Source: Sphagnum compactum (Eukaryota; Bryophyta; Sphagnopsida; Sphagnales). From it: a DNA stretch of 64,000 nucleotides. Below the pieces are notes generated by a model that was not told the DNA's origin, did no database searches, and saw nothing but the letters and a program-made list of their open reading frames with translations. A program made the translations under genes and the position numbers. Within the stretch, counting starts at the first letter, position 1, and each line of letters begins with the position of its first letter. The stretch is from NCBI GenBank assembly GCA_965153455.1, contig OZ234499.1, positions 18,100,271-18,164,270 on the forward strand, in the 5' to 3' direction. This document shows positions 1 through 11,108 of the stretch, one piece after another.

Positions 1-30
1 GAAGCAATGTAGATGATTTCTATCACATGT

Positions 31-38
31 AGAGAGAG

Positions 39-76
<38 letters not shown>
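31..76. repeat. (GA)n(GT)n microsatellite
   Basis: A short AG run passes directly into a long uninterrupted GT run. It lies just outside the 5' end of the first Helitron. Confidence 0.95.
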
Positions 77-79
<3 letters not shown>

Positions 80-125
80 GATGTGAAACAAGATCTGTCC
101 AAAGCAATGTTTTGAACAGTGGCAA

Positions 126-652
126 TCTACTATATTAATTCACTACGTCTGTGCGTGCGTCTGTCTGACACGACAATTTTGCTGCAATTCTATGGCAGAA
201 CCGGGCAATGCATTTTCTATGGTAGAACCGGGTCGTGGTGGTGGAGAGACACACGCCAGCCATCGATCGCGTCGTCACCACCGACACTCTGAGCTTCCTC
301 TACCTTCTGGTGGACAGCAGGGGGGGGGCCAGCACAAGGCGAGAAGTTAATCTATGGCAGAATCGGGTCGTGGTGGCGGAGAGACACATGCCAGCCATCG
401 ATCGCGTCGTCACCATCGACACTCTAAGCTTCCTCTACCTTCTGGTGGACAGCACAGGGGGGGCCAGCACGGGGCGGGAAGTTAATTATATATAACAGGG
501 GAACCGGGGGGGGATCAACGGGTTAAAGAATCGGAGTGGAAAATGCGAAGGACGGGGGGGGGGGTCGACAAGGTAAAAAACCGGAGTGGGCAATGGGAAG
601 GACCGGGCGGGGGGGAGCTCGACGGGTGCATTATGCACCGGGTTCACACTAG
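126..652 (+). mobile_element. Non-autonomous Helitron, 527 bp
   Basis: The element begins with TCTACTATATTAAT directly after an A (base 125) and ends in CTAG (649-652) directly before a T. This is the A^T insertion pattern of Helitrons, which make no target duplication. A short perfect hairpin (GGTGCA, loop TTA, TGCACC) lies about 10 bases before the terminal CTAG, as expected for a Helitron 3' end. There is no Rep/helicase gene, so it would depend on a partner element. The inside is GC-rich and made of short tandem duplications with long G runs. Its 3' end resembles that of the Helitron at 44206-45758. Confidence 0.75.
218..487 (+). repeat. Two tandem 135-bp units inside the Helitron
   Basis: Two head-to-tail copies start at 218 and 353 (period 135) with few differences. 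Each holds GCCAGCCATCGATCGCGTCG and ends in a G run followed by GAAGTTAAT. The frame through both is open by chance and gives an 86-codon ORF with no recognisable domain. I do not call it a gene. Confidence 0.9.
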
Positions 653-1757
653 TAGTCCATAAGTCAATTTAGGCAAATACAAAAGGCTAAATGTTAAGTG
701 CCCTTTCATATTGTAGGCAATTGTGGTGATATTACCCTTCAATTACATTATAGACAATATGAACAAGTCTTTATGAACTCAGATATTGTTTTAGTTTCTA
801 AACACCCTTCAACCTAGTTATATCATTTCATGGTTGTGGTTGTTGCTTCACAAATACATCTATAAATTATTTCGTCATGAGTTCTTATTTCAAAAATTCC
901 AAAACTACATCATTTGCTTAACTTATGTTGTGCAACATTATTTATGTTCGTGGGCTAGAAAATAGAGTTATCCAAGCTATCACTTTGTCTTTGGTCCTTA
1001 GTTTGACCCCCTAATGGCTATTTCGTCTCCAATTTCAGCATATATCTATAGTGAGCAAAATTGCATACCCTTTCATGAAATTAGGTATCAAATTAAAATA
1101 TTTACACAAATTTATTTATGAAAATGATTATTAATGAATAATATGAGCAACTTAGTCAAGGTGTAAGTAGAATAAGTTCAGAACTAGGTGAAACTCCTTT
1201 GATGGCCAACTTGGGTGAGAAAATTAGTTGGTCCCTTGTTTTTTCACGTGTGTAATATTGTTTTCATCTTGATTTCTCATTCCATCCCTAATTTTGGACA
1301 AATTAAGGCCAAATAGCCAATATGCTAGTTTGAGGTACATCGTGGATAATTTTGATCAAAAGAATTTCCTAAAAGAAGAAATTACAACAACAATGTAAGC
1401 AAGTTGGGTATAATGCGAGATGAAATTTAAAATATTTTTTAGAAAAATAAATTAAGCTTGAACAAGGTATTCTAGTAGTGAATTTGAATATTTTTGCATA
1501 ATGCAATAAAAATAGTTTCACCTTAAGGCTATGCAACTTCACTATTGTTGTTATAACTAACCACAAACTTTTGAAAAAGCATGTAGAATAAATGAAAATT
1601 GTCAATATTTTACATCAATTTCAATAAAAACATCTCCTCTTGTAAATGACAACAATTGGGGCTCTAGGAAAGGTAAATTGATTTTCAGGATCATTATGTA
1701 TGTCACAACTTATGACCACATTTTGTGATTCAAATAAACAAAGATTCAAATTCTTTT
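653..1757. other. AT-rich intergenic DNA, nothing recognised
   Basis: No coding stretch, structural RNA or transposon end could be supported here by eye. Confidence 0.5.
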
Positions 1758-1910
1758 CATTACTACAAAATGTGGGTGCAGTTCATTAGTCCCTGTTCAC
1801 TAAACCAATGAATTCACTACTTCTTCATTAGGTCCCATTCACTATGACTAATGAATTCACTCAAAATCTAATGAAATCATTTGGCATATAGGGACACCTT
1901 TGTTGTAGTG
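1758..1910. mobile_element. CACTA-type MITE, 153 bp, TSD TTT
   Basis: The left end reads CATTACTACAAAATG and the right end, reverse-complemented, CACTACAACAAAGG, giving an imperfect inverted repeat CAYTACWACAAA. The three bases on either side (1755-1757 and 1911-1913) are both TTT, the 3-bp duplication expected of the CACTA superfamily. Between the ends are repeated GTGAATTC and AATGAATTCACT words. The same words occur just inside the left end of the large element at 5088 and the terminus at 33943, so it is probably a deletion derivative of that family. Confidence 0.65.
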
Positions 1911-2080
1911 TTTGCAAATGTGTTTTTAAAGTCTATCAAAAAAATCCAAATCAATAGCAACAACAAGTAACTTATTAAATGAATGACTCTACCCTTTATA
2001 GAAAATTCAAACAAAATCAGGAGAAATTATGGAATTTTGTTATAAGCAATTTGAATACAAGCTAATTTTTTTGTGAAATG

Positions 2081-2184
2081 TAAAGCCCCAAGGTATGGGT
2101 CATTCTAAAAACAAGAGGCCAGGACAAGGTGGTAACTAAGTTTGACCCGTACATTTTTGGAATGTCCCACATCTATGGGCTTTA
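2081..2184. repeat. Foldback of 31-bp arms with 42-bp loop
   Basis: The arm at 2081-2111 (TAAAGCCCCAAGGTATGGGT onward) is the imperfect reverse complement of 2154-2184, which ends CTATGGGCTTTA. Most positions pair. It could be a very small MITE or a TRIM-like LTR fragment. I found no convincing flanking duplication for the foldback itself. Confidence 0.5.
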
Positions 2185-5087
2185 CCAATTATTAAACATG
2201 AAAAGAACCTTATCCTCAGCCTAAATATATGCAAACCACAAGGTGATGGGAGTGATTTTATGCTTATTATTTATGTGAGAGGGACCTTACACTTATAAGT
2301 GGTTGTAAGTTTTTTCACACACAAAAAGAGGATTGAAAGAGTTTTGCACACGAAAGACACACATATTTCTTTGCACATAAAAAGAGCACACACAAAGGCT
2401 TTCATGATTTCCACCTTCCAAGCCTTAATTTTAGACAAAATGAAAGAAAAAAAAGAAATGAAACATTAATCAATGATGCGGCACCTTTACTTGGCTAGGG
2501 CCATTGATCCACATTGACATTTTCACCTTTAAAAAAACACATAAGACTTTTACCAATTAAAAGGACCAATCATTAGAAGAAATCTTGTAATATATAACCC
2601 TTCAATTTGCAATTACATGTGACTACATGCAACTACCAATCATTTGAAACTTTGTTTTATCATTTTTACAACTAGTCATCATCTTTTAAATTTATGACTA
2701 TTTTTGCAACTATGGTGCAATTATTAAATTACACATCCTTCCATATTGACTAGTTTTTTGGATTTTTCATCCAACAATAAGCTCTTATGTTCATTTAGTT
2801 GCAAAATTAGTTCCAATTTGTTACTTATTATAGTGTGTTTATACATTTAATGTACACTAAGGTTTTGTGGACTACATTAAGAACATACTATATAGATTTT
2901 ATTCAAAGTATATTAAACATTTATTTGACCATATTATGGGCATACTGGATTGAAAAAAAAAAAAATGATTTTGTATGGTTCATTTAAAAATATACCATCT
3001 TTATTAAGGTATGATTAAATTATAGTAACAAGGTCATATTAATATGATATAATCATTGTATCACATGAACATTAATTATTAATAAATTATTATTTCAAAA
3101 TAATTCATTAATTAGCATAAAGTATGAATTAAATATTTTTACGTAATCATTTACTTATATTTTGACTAATACCAACTAATTGAGTAATCAATTATTATTT
3201 GTTAGTTATTTCCAAAAACATTGATTAATTAAAAATATGAAATAATAGTTAGTTAATTAAAAACTACTTAATTTCTATCAACAAGTCAATAAGTTTATAG
3301 ATAAAAAATTTATATTTAATATTTACGAATCAATGATTTGTGAATGATATATTGAACATTATTTCTTATTTAATTAATTCTGAAATATCTCAATAATCTG
3401 ATAGGTAGTTAATTAATCAAGAAGTATGGCTAATAGCTAATGACCAAGGTTTGTTTTTTCAAATTCCTCAAGTAGGTGTACTAGCGAGGATCCTCAACAT
3501 TAATTAACAATAAATGGTGACTATTTTGGTGGATTAATAGATATTTTGTGGAATCATGCCTAGTTCTAGCAACCTAATGGAACACATTCTTTAATTTAGG
3601 TGACTTCTAACCTTTTTTCTTGAGATATGACGAATGTTTCAAAAATTCTCCAAAAATCCCTTTATTGGATTTGCCAACCTTTGATTTTTGTTGTCGTGTG
3701 GTGAAATTTTGCCACAAAAAAAAACCCTGCTAATGACTACTAATTAGTAAATATTTAATCAGCCAATGAATAATAAATAATAAATTTTTCACAAATTCAA
3801 TTTTCTAATTACTATTAATCACTAATTAATACTGATTTACTTTTTACTTAATAAGTAAATAATACTCATTATATATATCTAATAATTAATTTCTTAATTA
3901 GTTAATGTTTCATCAATATAAATTTATTATTATTTTATTATTATTTATTAAATTATGTGATATTTAATATTTATGAATTAAAAAATTTGGTCAATAGCTA
4001 ACAAATATAAATAAGTTAATATTAATGGTTTATTAAAACTGATTTAGTATCTACTAATTATGTTAATAAATTAGAAATTTAATCATTTATAGTTAGTATT
4101 TAGGAATTACCAATTAATAAATATTATTTTAGATAATCAGTTAACACCTAATTATTTCTTATTGAATTATTTGATCACTGGCAATTTAAATGGTTTTTTT
4201 ATCAAAGGTAAAAATAGTATTCTTATTTAAGTAATTGAATAAATAGAAGATTAATTCATAAGTAATTTCCAAATAATTAGATATATTAAAAACTTAAATG
4301 ATTAATTTGTTACTTGATTAATCAATTAAATATTAAATAAATTTTGCTTGAAAACATTTATTATTACTTTTGAATTATTATAATAAACTGATTGATTAGT
4401 TATTGGAAACCATGAAAGAATTATAATGATCAATGTTACTTCTAAAATTATTAAAATAATTAAACAATAATATGTAGTAAGTAGTTTTGTAAATGGATGG
4501 GTGGGTAGCTAATTGGGTATTAGCTAAATAATTAGTTACTTAGTTAATTAATTACTTTTTTTTACCTATTTTGTTATATAATTTACAAAATTAAAAACAT
4601 GCACAATACTTGTGGGAAAATCATTTTTAGTTACAACTAAATTTGAGACTAAAGTGCAACTAAAAGGTTTAACCCATATGTTTTGTCTTTTAATGTCATT
4701 TTACAAAGTATATAAAAAAGTTGCCTTTATTTTGGATTTCACATTAAAAATCATCTGCCATTTGGGATGAGCTTTAAAAAGTTTAACCATAAAAGCAAAA
4801 CAAAAACTAAAATAAAATAAAAATATTTACATTGGCACTTTTTTGTTCACTTACTTTTTTACCTTCCTGCCTATTTACCTACCTTCCTACTTAGGTAGCT
4901 AGGTGGATTAATAAGTAACTAGCTTACGTAGGTATCTATCTTAAGTAACTATGTATTTTTTTATTCATAAACCTACCTACCCACCTAATATGTAAGAAAT
5001 TTTTTATTATAATTTTTTTTTTCCAAAATTTAATCATATGCCATGTGGCAACTTTTGATCAATGTGCCATGTGCCGCAATATAATTA
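2185..5087. other. Very AT-rich intergenic DNA
   Basis: This stretch is dominated by TTAATTAAT-like words, long A or T runs and a short section (about 4860-4990) of CCTACCTAC words. Motifs such as TTAGTTACAACTAAA at 4628 recall subterminal transposon DNA. No end with a matching target duplication was found and there is no gene. Confidence 0.5.
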
Positions 5088-6249
5088 CACTACTAGGAAA
5101 TGCGTCCTAGTTCACTATGGGTTTCATTATATTTTTGAGTGAATTTGGACGATTTCAGTAAGTGAAATTGTTTAACCCCCTAGTGAATGGGGACCAGTTC
5201 CTACGGACAACGACTTGTTTCAGTAGTAACTAGTGAAACAAAGTTATTCTCAAGTGAAATACAAATTTATCAAACCATTCACTTGCTAGTTAATTAACAA
5301 ACCAGTATGAAAATTAATTAAATTTTAATTATTTAATATATAATGCTATTGATAATTTCATTATTTTTAAAGCTTATTATTTATTGACACGTGTCACTAC
5401 TTACGCTAGGTTAAAAACCTAGCCTACGCAGGTAGGTAGGCCACGTAATCAACCTAGGCACCTAACCTAGGAATTCGATAGGAGAAAATTCGGTCAACAT
5501 ACCATGTTGACCACACACAACACCACCCATGAGGTTTGATCCTTTGACCTTTGGAATGGGGGCAAACACCTTTACCATCAAACCACCCCACTTGTTGTGA
5601 TAATATGTTATATTACATTCTATTTATCAAATACTTCATTTTGAACATTACAAAAATATAAACTTTGAAAATTGGCAATCTTAAGCAATTATAATATATG
5701 GCTATTGGTTGTTTTTTTATTAGTGCTATTGGTGGTTGTGAGCCATGGATTATAGCTCAACAATTAGTTAAGCTTTAGTTCCTTAAATTTCCTTAGTACT
5801 AATGATTTGAATGCTTATAAACTTTCAAGTAGTGATTATTAAAAGTTGAATTAGTTTTTGTGATATTTCTAGGCATAGAGTAATTCTTTATTTCATTGAA
5901 TGTAACACTTAATTAGTTTAAGACCTAGTAAACCTTTAAAAGTACATTATCCTTTTTAGTTGTAGAGAAGGGGAAGGGGATGTAGAATTATATGTGATTT
6001 ATTGATATATAGGGAATACAAGCCCATAATTAACAATATTTCGCATGACAAGGTTGAGTAGTCTGTAGAATGATCTTCAAGCACTAATGATGTACTTGTA
6101 GGATTTTTAGGATGTAGTCCTAATACATCTTTATTTAGTTTCACTTCTATCAGACTTTGAAATAGAATCAAAATTAAACGTAAGTAGCAACAGTTCCGCC
6201 TGAGTAACCTCAAGTGAATTACAACTGAATAACTGACTAAAAGGATAGA

Positions 6250-6663
6250 TCACAGTTGTAAAAATTCTAGGATGCGACGGATGGTGCGAGCGAGGTACTC
6301 GGCTCGATGCTCCAGGGGAAGTGGGTTGATCGGGCCTCGTAGCCAACGATAATGGCCGTCACCGGGAACCCACGTTCGACAATGGAGACGGACATCATCA
6401 TCTTCGCACTGGCACTCTTCAAACCTTTCTGGCGCGGCTCCACGAGCAGGAACAAACCCTAGATAAATGGCTAAAACATGTGGGTTAGGAGACAGTCGAC
6501 GATCCCATACCGAACGAGCAACTCGAGTGCGCACCACTCTCCTGGGCGGTTCTTCTTCGCGCGGCCGTTGAGAAACATCCAAGTCGAACGGTGCTTCTTC
6601 AAGCTCTTCTTCTTGTACAGGTGCGACCGGAGGATTTGAAGGCGTAACATCATTGTCCGCCAT
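6250..6663 (-). CDS. Hypothetical 137-aa protein, GC-rich, inside the CACTA element
   Basis: I do not recognise this protein. The start chosen is the ATG at 6663 (context GTCATGGCGG, good for plants); another in-frame ATG lies six codons upstream. The N-terminus (about residues 1-37) is acidic and proline-rich. An arginine-rich stretch follows (about 38-55, PPRRVVRTRVAR), then a segment with a Cys/His cluster (ECQCEDDDVRLHC), and a C-terminus that could form an amphipathic helix. GC content is clearly above the AT-rich surroundings and use of G/C-ending codons is high, which argues for a formerly or currently real coding exon. It could be a complete small gene, one exon of a larger gene, or a host fragment captured by the transposon. 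TATA-like AAATAAAAAGG lies some 70-80 bases upstream of the start. Confidence 0.4.
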   Translation of the reverse strand: MADNDVTPSNPPVAPVQEEELEEAPFDLDVSQRPREEEPPRRVVRTRVARSVWDRRLSPNPHVLAIYLGFVPARGAAPERFEECQCEDDDVRLHCRTWVPGDGHYRWLRGPINPLPLEHRAEYLARTIRRILEFLQL

Positions 6664-7999
6664 GACTAGTTGCGCCTGCATCAACAAAAACTAAAAAAGT
6701 AGTACGAACAAGGTGGTACTTGCGTTCAAAAAGGGTCGAGGCCTTTTTATTTAATAAATTAGGATAGGCGTAAGGCGTGGGAATGACGGCGGAACTTCAT
6801 CAAAACTCGAACACCCTAGATCTAAGGGATTCATCAAACCTTAAATTCAACGGTGGATCTAGAAGTATGTGAGAGTTTTTCTTTTGTGATGCAAATTGTA
6901 ATTCCAATTTACTATGTACTACATAGTTAATTAGTGCATAGTAAAGTAAATAGGTAAGGAATATCAAGGAGTAAATGTTACACAGAAATGTTACTTCAAC
7001 CATTGAATTAGTCAAGTAAGAACTCAAGGACTCTTCCTTGTTACTACCGATAATTTATCCTAGTAGTTAGTTACTTGAAGTAATGAGGATAAAGAAGTAG
7101 GATGTGAGGGTCAACGGACGGAAAAGATAAGGATCAAGCTCAAGAGACCTCATCAAGATATCTAAGATAAGGGGGAGGTTGGATCCTCCAATTCCATTCG
7201 TCATGAGGATTGTCATCCTCTTTGATTGGAGGATGGAATATCTCTTAAGTTTCATTGGGCCCATGGATTCTCATCCTAATTTCAATTGGATGGCCATTCA
7301 TTCTCAAATTTTCATTGGCCCTTGAAGGATGAGGAGGCCATTGATTGGTGAAAAAGGATTTCAAAGCTTGATTGGACAAGGAAAAGAAGCTCAAGGAAGG
7401 TCATGGAGGCTTGCCAAAGGAGAAGGCATGGTGTGTATGGAAAAAAAAAGAGAAGTAAGAAGAGGAGGAAGTGTGAGAGAGGTTGTTAGTTCTTGTGTGT
7501 GGGAGGTGTTGATGGAAAGGTTATGGAAATAAGAGAATGGAGTTGTGTGTAGCAAGTAATCGTAGTGAAGCCTCTGGACTTTTGCTTGATTAATTGTTTC
7601 TCTCAAATCCACCGTTGGATTTGCGTCAAAATTATATCAGTTGTAGTTTGGAAGGTGTTAAAGCTCCTCTCAAAAATTCAGTGTCATCGGTTTTGCTATG
7701 AGGGAGTTGCAGGTGTTGAAAGTAGAAGAGGTCGAGATGTTTGTTTTGTTTTCCTCAATCAAAGCAAGTGGTTTTAGTTTCGAGGCTTAATTTTGGTCAA
7801 AAACATAAAATAAAATAAAAACTCATGAAATTTGGACACAACGCATTAGTTTTTTTTTTGTGAATTTCATTACTTACTTCGAACCACCTTACTTGTTAGA
7901 CTACACTACGTAGTAGTTCCACTTCCAACCGGGTCTTTTATTGTGAGTGCATATCTTAGTGGTGAAGGTGTGCAATAAATCCTCACAGTGGTTATTAAT

Positions 8000-9010
8000 T
8001 GCTATTGGTACCTATTTTATTTGTGGCTATTAATGTTTTTAAATGGTTATTCTATTAATAGTTATTGATGGTTATTCTGTTAATGGCCATTAGTAGTTAT
8101 TCTATTGGTGGTTATTCTATTAATGGCTACTGGTGGCTAGTCTGTTAATGGCCATTAGTAGTTATTCTATTGGTGGTTATTCTATTAATGGCTACTGGTG
8201 GCTATTCTGTTAATGGCCATTAGTAGTTATTCTATTGGTGGTTATTCTATTAATGGCTATTGGTGGCTATTATATTAATAGCTATTTGTGATTAATGTAT
8301 TAATGGCTATTGGTGGTTATTCTATTAATGGCTATTGGTGGTTATTTTATTAATGGCTATTCGTGATTAATTTATTGATGGATATTGGTGCCTACTCTAT
8401 TAATGGTTATTGGTGGCTAATATATTAATGGTTATTTATGATTAATCTATTAATGGTTATTGGTGGCTAATCTATTAATGGCTATTGGTGGCTATTCTAT
8501 TAATGACTATTGGTGGCTATTTTATTAATGGCTATTGGTGGCTATTCTATTAATGGCTACTAGTGGCTATTCTATTAATGGCTACTAGTGGCTATTCTAT
8601 TAATGGCTACTAGTGGCTATTCTATTAATGGCTACTGGTGGCTATTCTATTAATGGTTACTGGTGGTTATTCTATTAATGGTTATTGGTGGCTATTATAT
8701 TAATAATTATTCATGATTAATTTATTAATGGCTATTGGTGGATAGTCTATTAATGGCTATTGGTAGCTATTTTATTAATGGTTATTCATGATTAATCTTT
8801 TAATGGATATTGGTGGCTAGTCTATTAATGGATATTGGTGGTTAATCTATTAATGGTAATTTGTGATTAATCTATTAATGGTTATTGGTGGATATTTTAT
8901 TAATGGCTATTGGTGGTTATTTTATTAATGGTTATTGGTGGCTATTTTATTAATGACTATTGGTGGTTATTTTATTGGTGGTTATTGACGGCTATTTTAT
9001 TATGGTTATT
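8000..9010. repeat. Degenerate 25-bp minisatellite with 65-bp higher-order units
   Basis: The array repeats a 25-bp word of the type CTATTCTATTAATGGCTAYT plus GGTGG. Exact 25-bp spacing is visible at 8546 and 8571 and onward. Near the left side a higher-order period of 65 bp is seen (GTTAATGGCCATTAGTAG at 8079, 8144 and 8209). Right of 9010 the array fades into AT-rich DNA up to the transposon end. It is not coding. Confidence 0.85.
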
Positions 9011-9767
9011 AATGGTTATTGTATTATAAGTTATTATTGGTTATTATATGTTATATTACAACTATTGGTGATTATTGTATTATAAATTATTGTTTGATAT
9101 TCTACGTTATAATAGCATAGGCTATTGATAGTTATTATATTGTAGGGTATTTAAAATTATTTTTCATAGATTATTATTTACTATTTTAAGTTATTTTTAC
9201 TTTAGGCCATTATATTTTGTTTTAGATTATTTTAAAGTTATTATGCTTAGGATAAAATCATTTATAATAACATTAAGTAGAATGACCTTGAATAATTTAA
9301 AGTATAATTTGAAATAACATACATTAATTTAAAATAAATAACCTAAGGTATAGCCTAAAGTTAGTTGAATAATTTAATTTTAAATAATTAAAAACTTATA
9401 ATAAATTAGTTAAGATACTTTAAGGTAAAATAACATATAATAATTTAGGGTACAATAATTTATAATAGCCTATAATAACATAAAATATAAGTTTAAATAA
9501 TTAAAGTAGCTTAAAATAATATAGGGTATATCATAAAGTAACATAGATAGAATATTTTTAAAAACATAGAAATAAACTTATTTGCTATAGTAAATTGTAA
9601 TAGTGAATTATGTTAACTATAAATGAAACATGATGTCTACATAGTGATATTATAATGAAATAACTTTCACTAGGTGAAATCAGTAAAATGCAATGAAGTT
9701 ATTTCACTTTTAAGGTCCCATAGTGATTTAAGCTAGTAAACTACACCCCACTTTGGTAGTAGTGTTA

Positions 9768-10763
9768 CATCTAAATAAAATAATCATAATGGATGATTGA
9801 AATCAACATTTCAATAAAAAAATAATTTTCATGAAAAATATTCCAAGTACCAAGTGTCAAATTTTCCTTTGTCCAAATGTCATCATGTAAATAGTTGAAA
9901 TTGGATCATGTTGATTTTTCCTCATTATATATATTATATACAATCATGTATTTTTAAAATCCAAGTTTTGCCACATGGCAAATTATGATTAAAAAATGTG
10001 TTGAATCTATGGTCATCCATAATGGATGGCCTAGATTAATATTTCAATAATAAAAATAATTTGCACACAAACTTGTTATGTTGACAAATGGCAATTAGTG
10101 CTAGGGTTATTTACTAGTTACAAATGTTATACAATAATCCAAGGATGGAAGTGTATACATTGACCATATACTTCATCCATGGGAAATGTGCTGACATCAC
10201 GCTGAATCATCATTTGTGACTAAAGATTCAATGAGACTTCATTTATGTAACTAAAGGATTTTTTAGTTATAAAATTGATTGCAACTATTTTTTAATCACA
10301 AATTGTATTTGCAAATTGGCATTTTCCTACTAGTGAATGTTATTAAAATGAGATGTTGATAGAATCTTTTCACCTAGCATGCTCTTACATCCTAGCATTG
10401 AGTTTAAAGCAATTTATGCATAAAACATATTTCATTGCTAGAAAGGGATGTAAAATATTGCATTGAGAAATAAATTCATGTTTGCACCAAAATTGAAATT
10501 TGGAATTATCATTTGGAAATTGGATGGTTACGGTGAAGATGTGTTGACATGTTTTGTTGTTTAAAAATCAAATTCACATCATTAGTTAGGAACATCAAAG
10601 TTTTATTAATTCCTCTTGTTGATAGAACTACAAATATTTAGCCATTACTGAATTCAAAACACTTGTAGGTGGTGAAAATTACCACATCACAAATTTACAG
10701 GCTTTATGGGTTCATTCCAAATTTGTGCGAAATCTATTATTTCATAAGTTTGTATTGTTTAAA
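9768..10763. other. AT-rich DNA with an orphan transposon end at 10335
   Basis: At 10335 the sequence ends in CATTTTCCTACTAGTG, whose reverse complement CACTAGTAGGAAAATG looks like a CACTA terminus. No left partner with the AAT flank was found. No gene is visible. Confidence 0.4.
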
Positions 10764-11108
10764 CACAAATGTCATGCATTATTTAAACACGAAAGTCATG
10801 TGCAGAACTTTTGTGTGTAAGTACCACAAATAGACATTTAATATTTTAAGCACAAATGTCATGCATTATTTAAACACGAAAGTCATGTGCACAACTTTTG
10901 TGTGTAAGTACCACAAATAGACATTTAATATTTTAAGCACAAATGTCATGCATTATTTAAACACGAAAGTCATGTGCACAACTTTTGTGTGTAAGTACCA
11001 CAAATAGACATTTAATATTTTAAGTACAAATGTCATGCATTATTTAAACACAAAAGTCATGTGCACAATTTTTGTGTGTAAGTGCCACAAATAGACATTT
11101 AATATTTG
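10764..11108. repeat. 87-bp tandem repeat, about four copies
   Basis: GTCATGCATTATTTAAACAC recurs at 10771, 10858, 10945 and 11032, exactly 87 bp apart, with very few differences between units. The high identity implies recent duplication or gene conversion. Confidence 0.95.

Larger units (their letters stand above)
5088..9764. mobile_element. Non-autonomous CACTA-like transposon, 4.68 kb, TSD TTA
   Basis: The left end is CACTACTAGGAAATG and the right end, reverse-complemented, CACTACTACCAAAG. The eight terminal bases are identical and the next ones have diverged. Both sides are flanked by TTA (5085-5087 and 9765-9767). Just inside, both ends carry TCACTATGGG and several AGTGAAA or TTTCACT words, the subterminal repeats usual in CACTA elements. 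No transposase-like coding was seen, so it would be mobilised in trans. It carries a GC-rich ORF (6250-6663) and a 25-bp minisatellite (about 8000-9010). The poor match of bases 9-20 of the two ends suggests an old insertion. Confidence 0.6.

Noticed and set aside
5527-5600. tRNA-like A-box/B-box pattern suggesting a SINE head (also at 33590-33665 and 29555-29650)
   Set aside because: The same module sits at the equivalent place inside two related CACTA-type ends, so it is better explained as part of that transposon family; no poly-A tail or separate target duplication was found.
5088-10335. Pairing the 5088 left end with the 10335 right end as one CACTA element
   Set aside because: Termini match well, but flanks are TTA and AAT; the 9764 end gives a matching TTA.
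10764-11108. CRISPR-like regular repeats
   Set aside because: The 87-bp units are contiguous with no unique spacers, and the DNA is eukaryotic.
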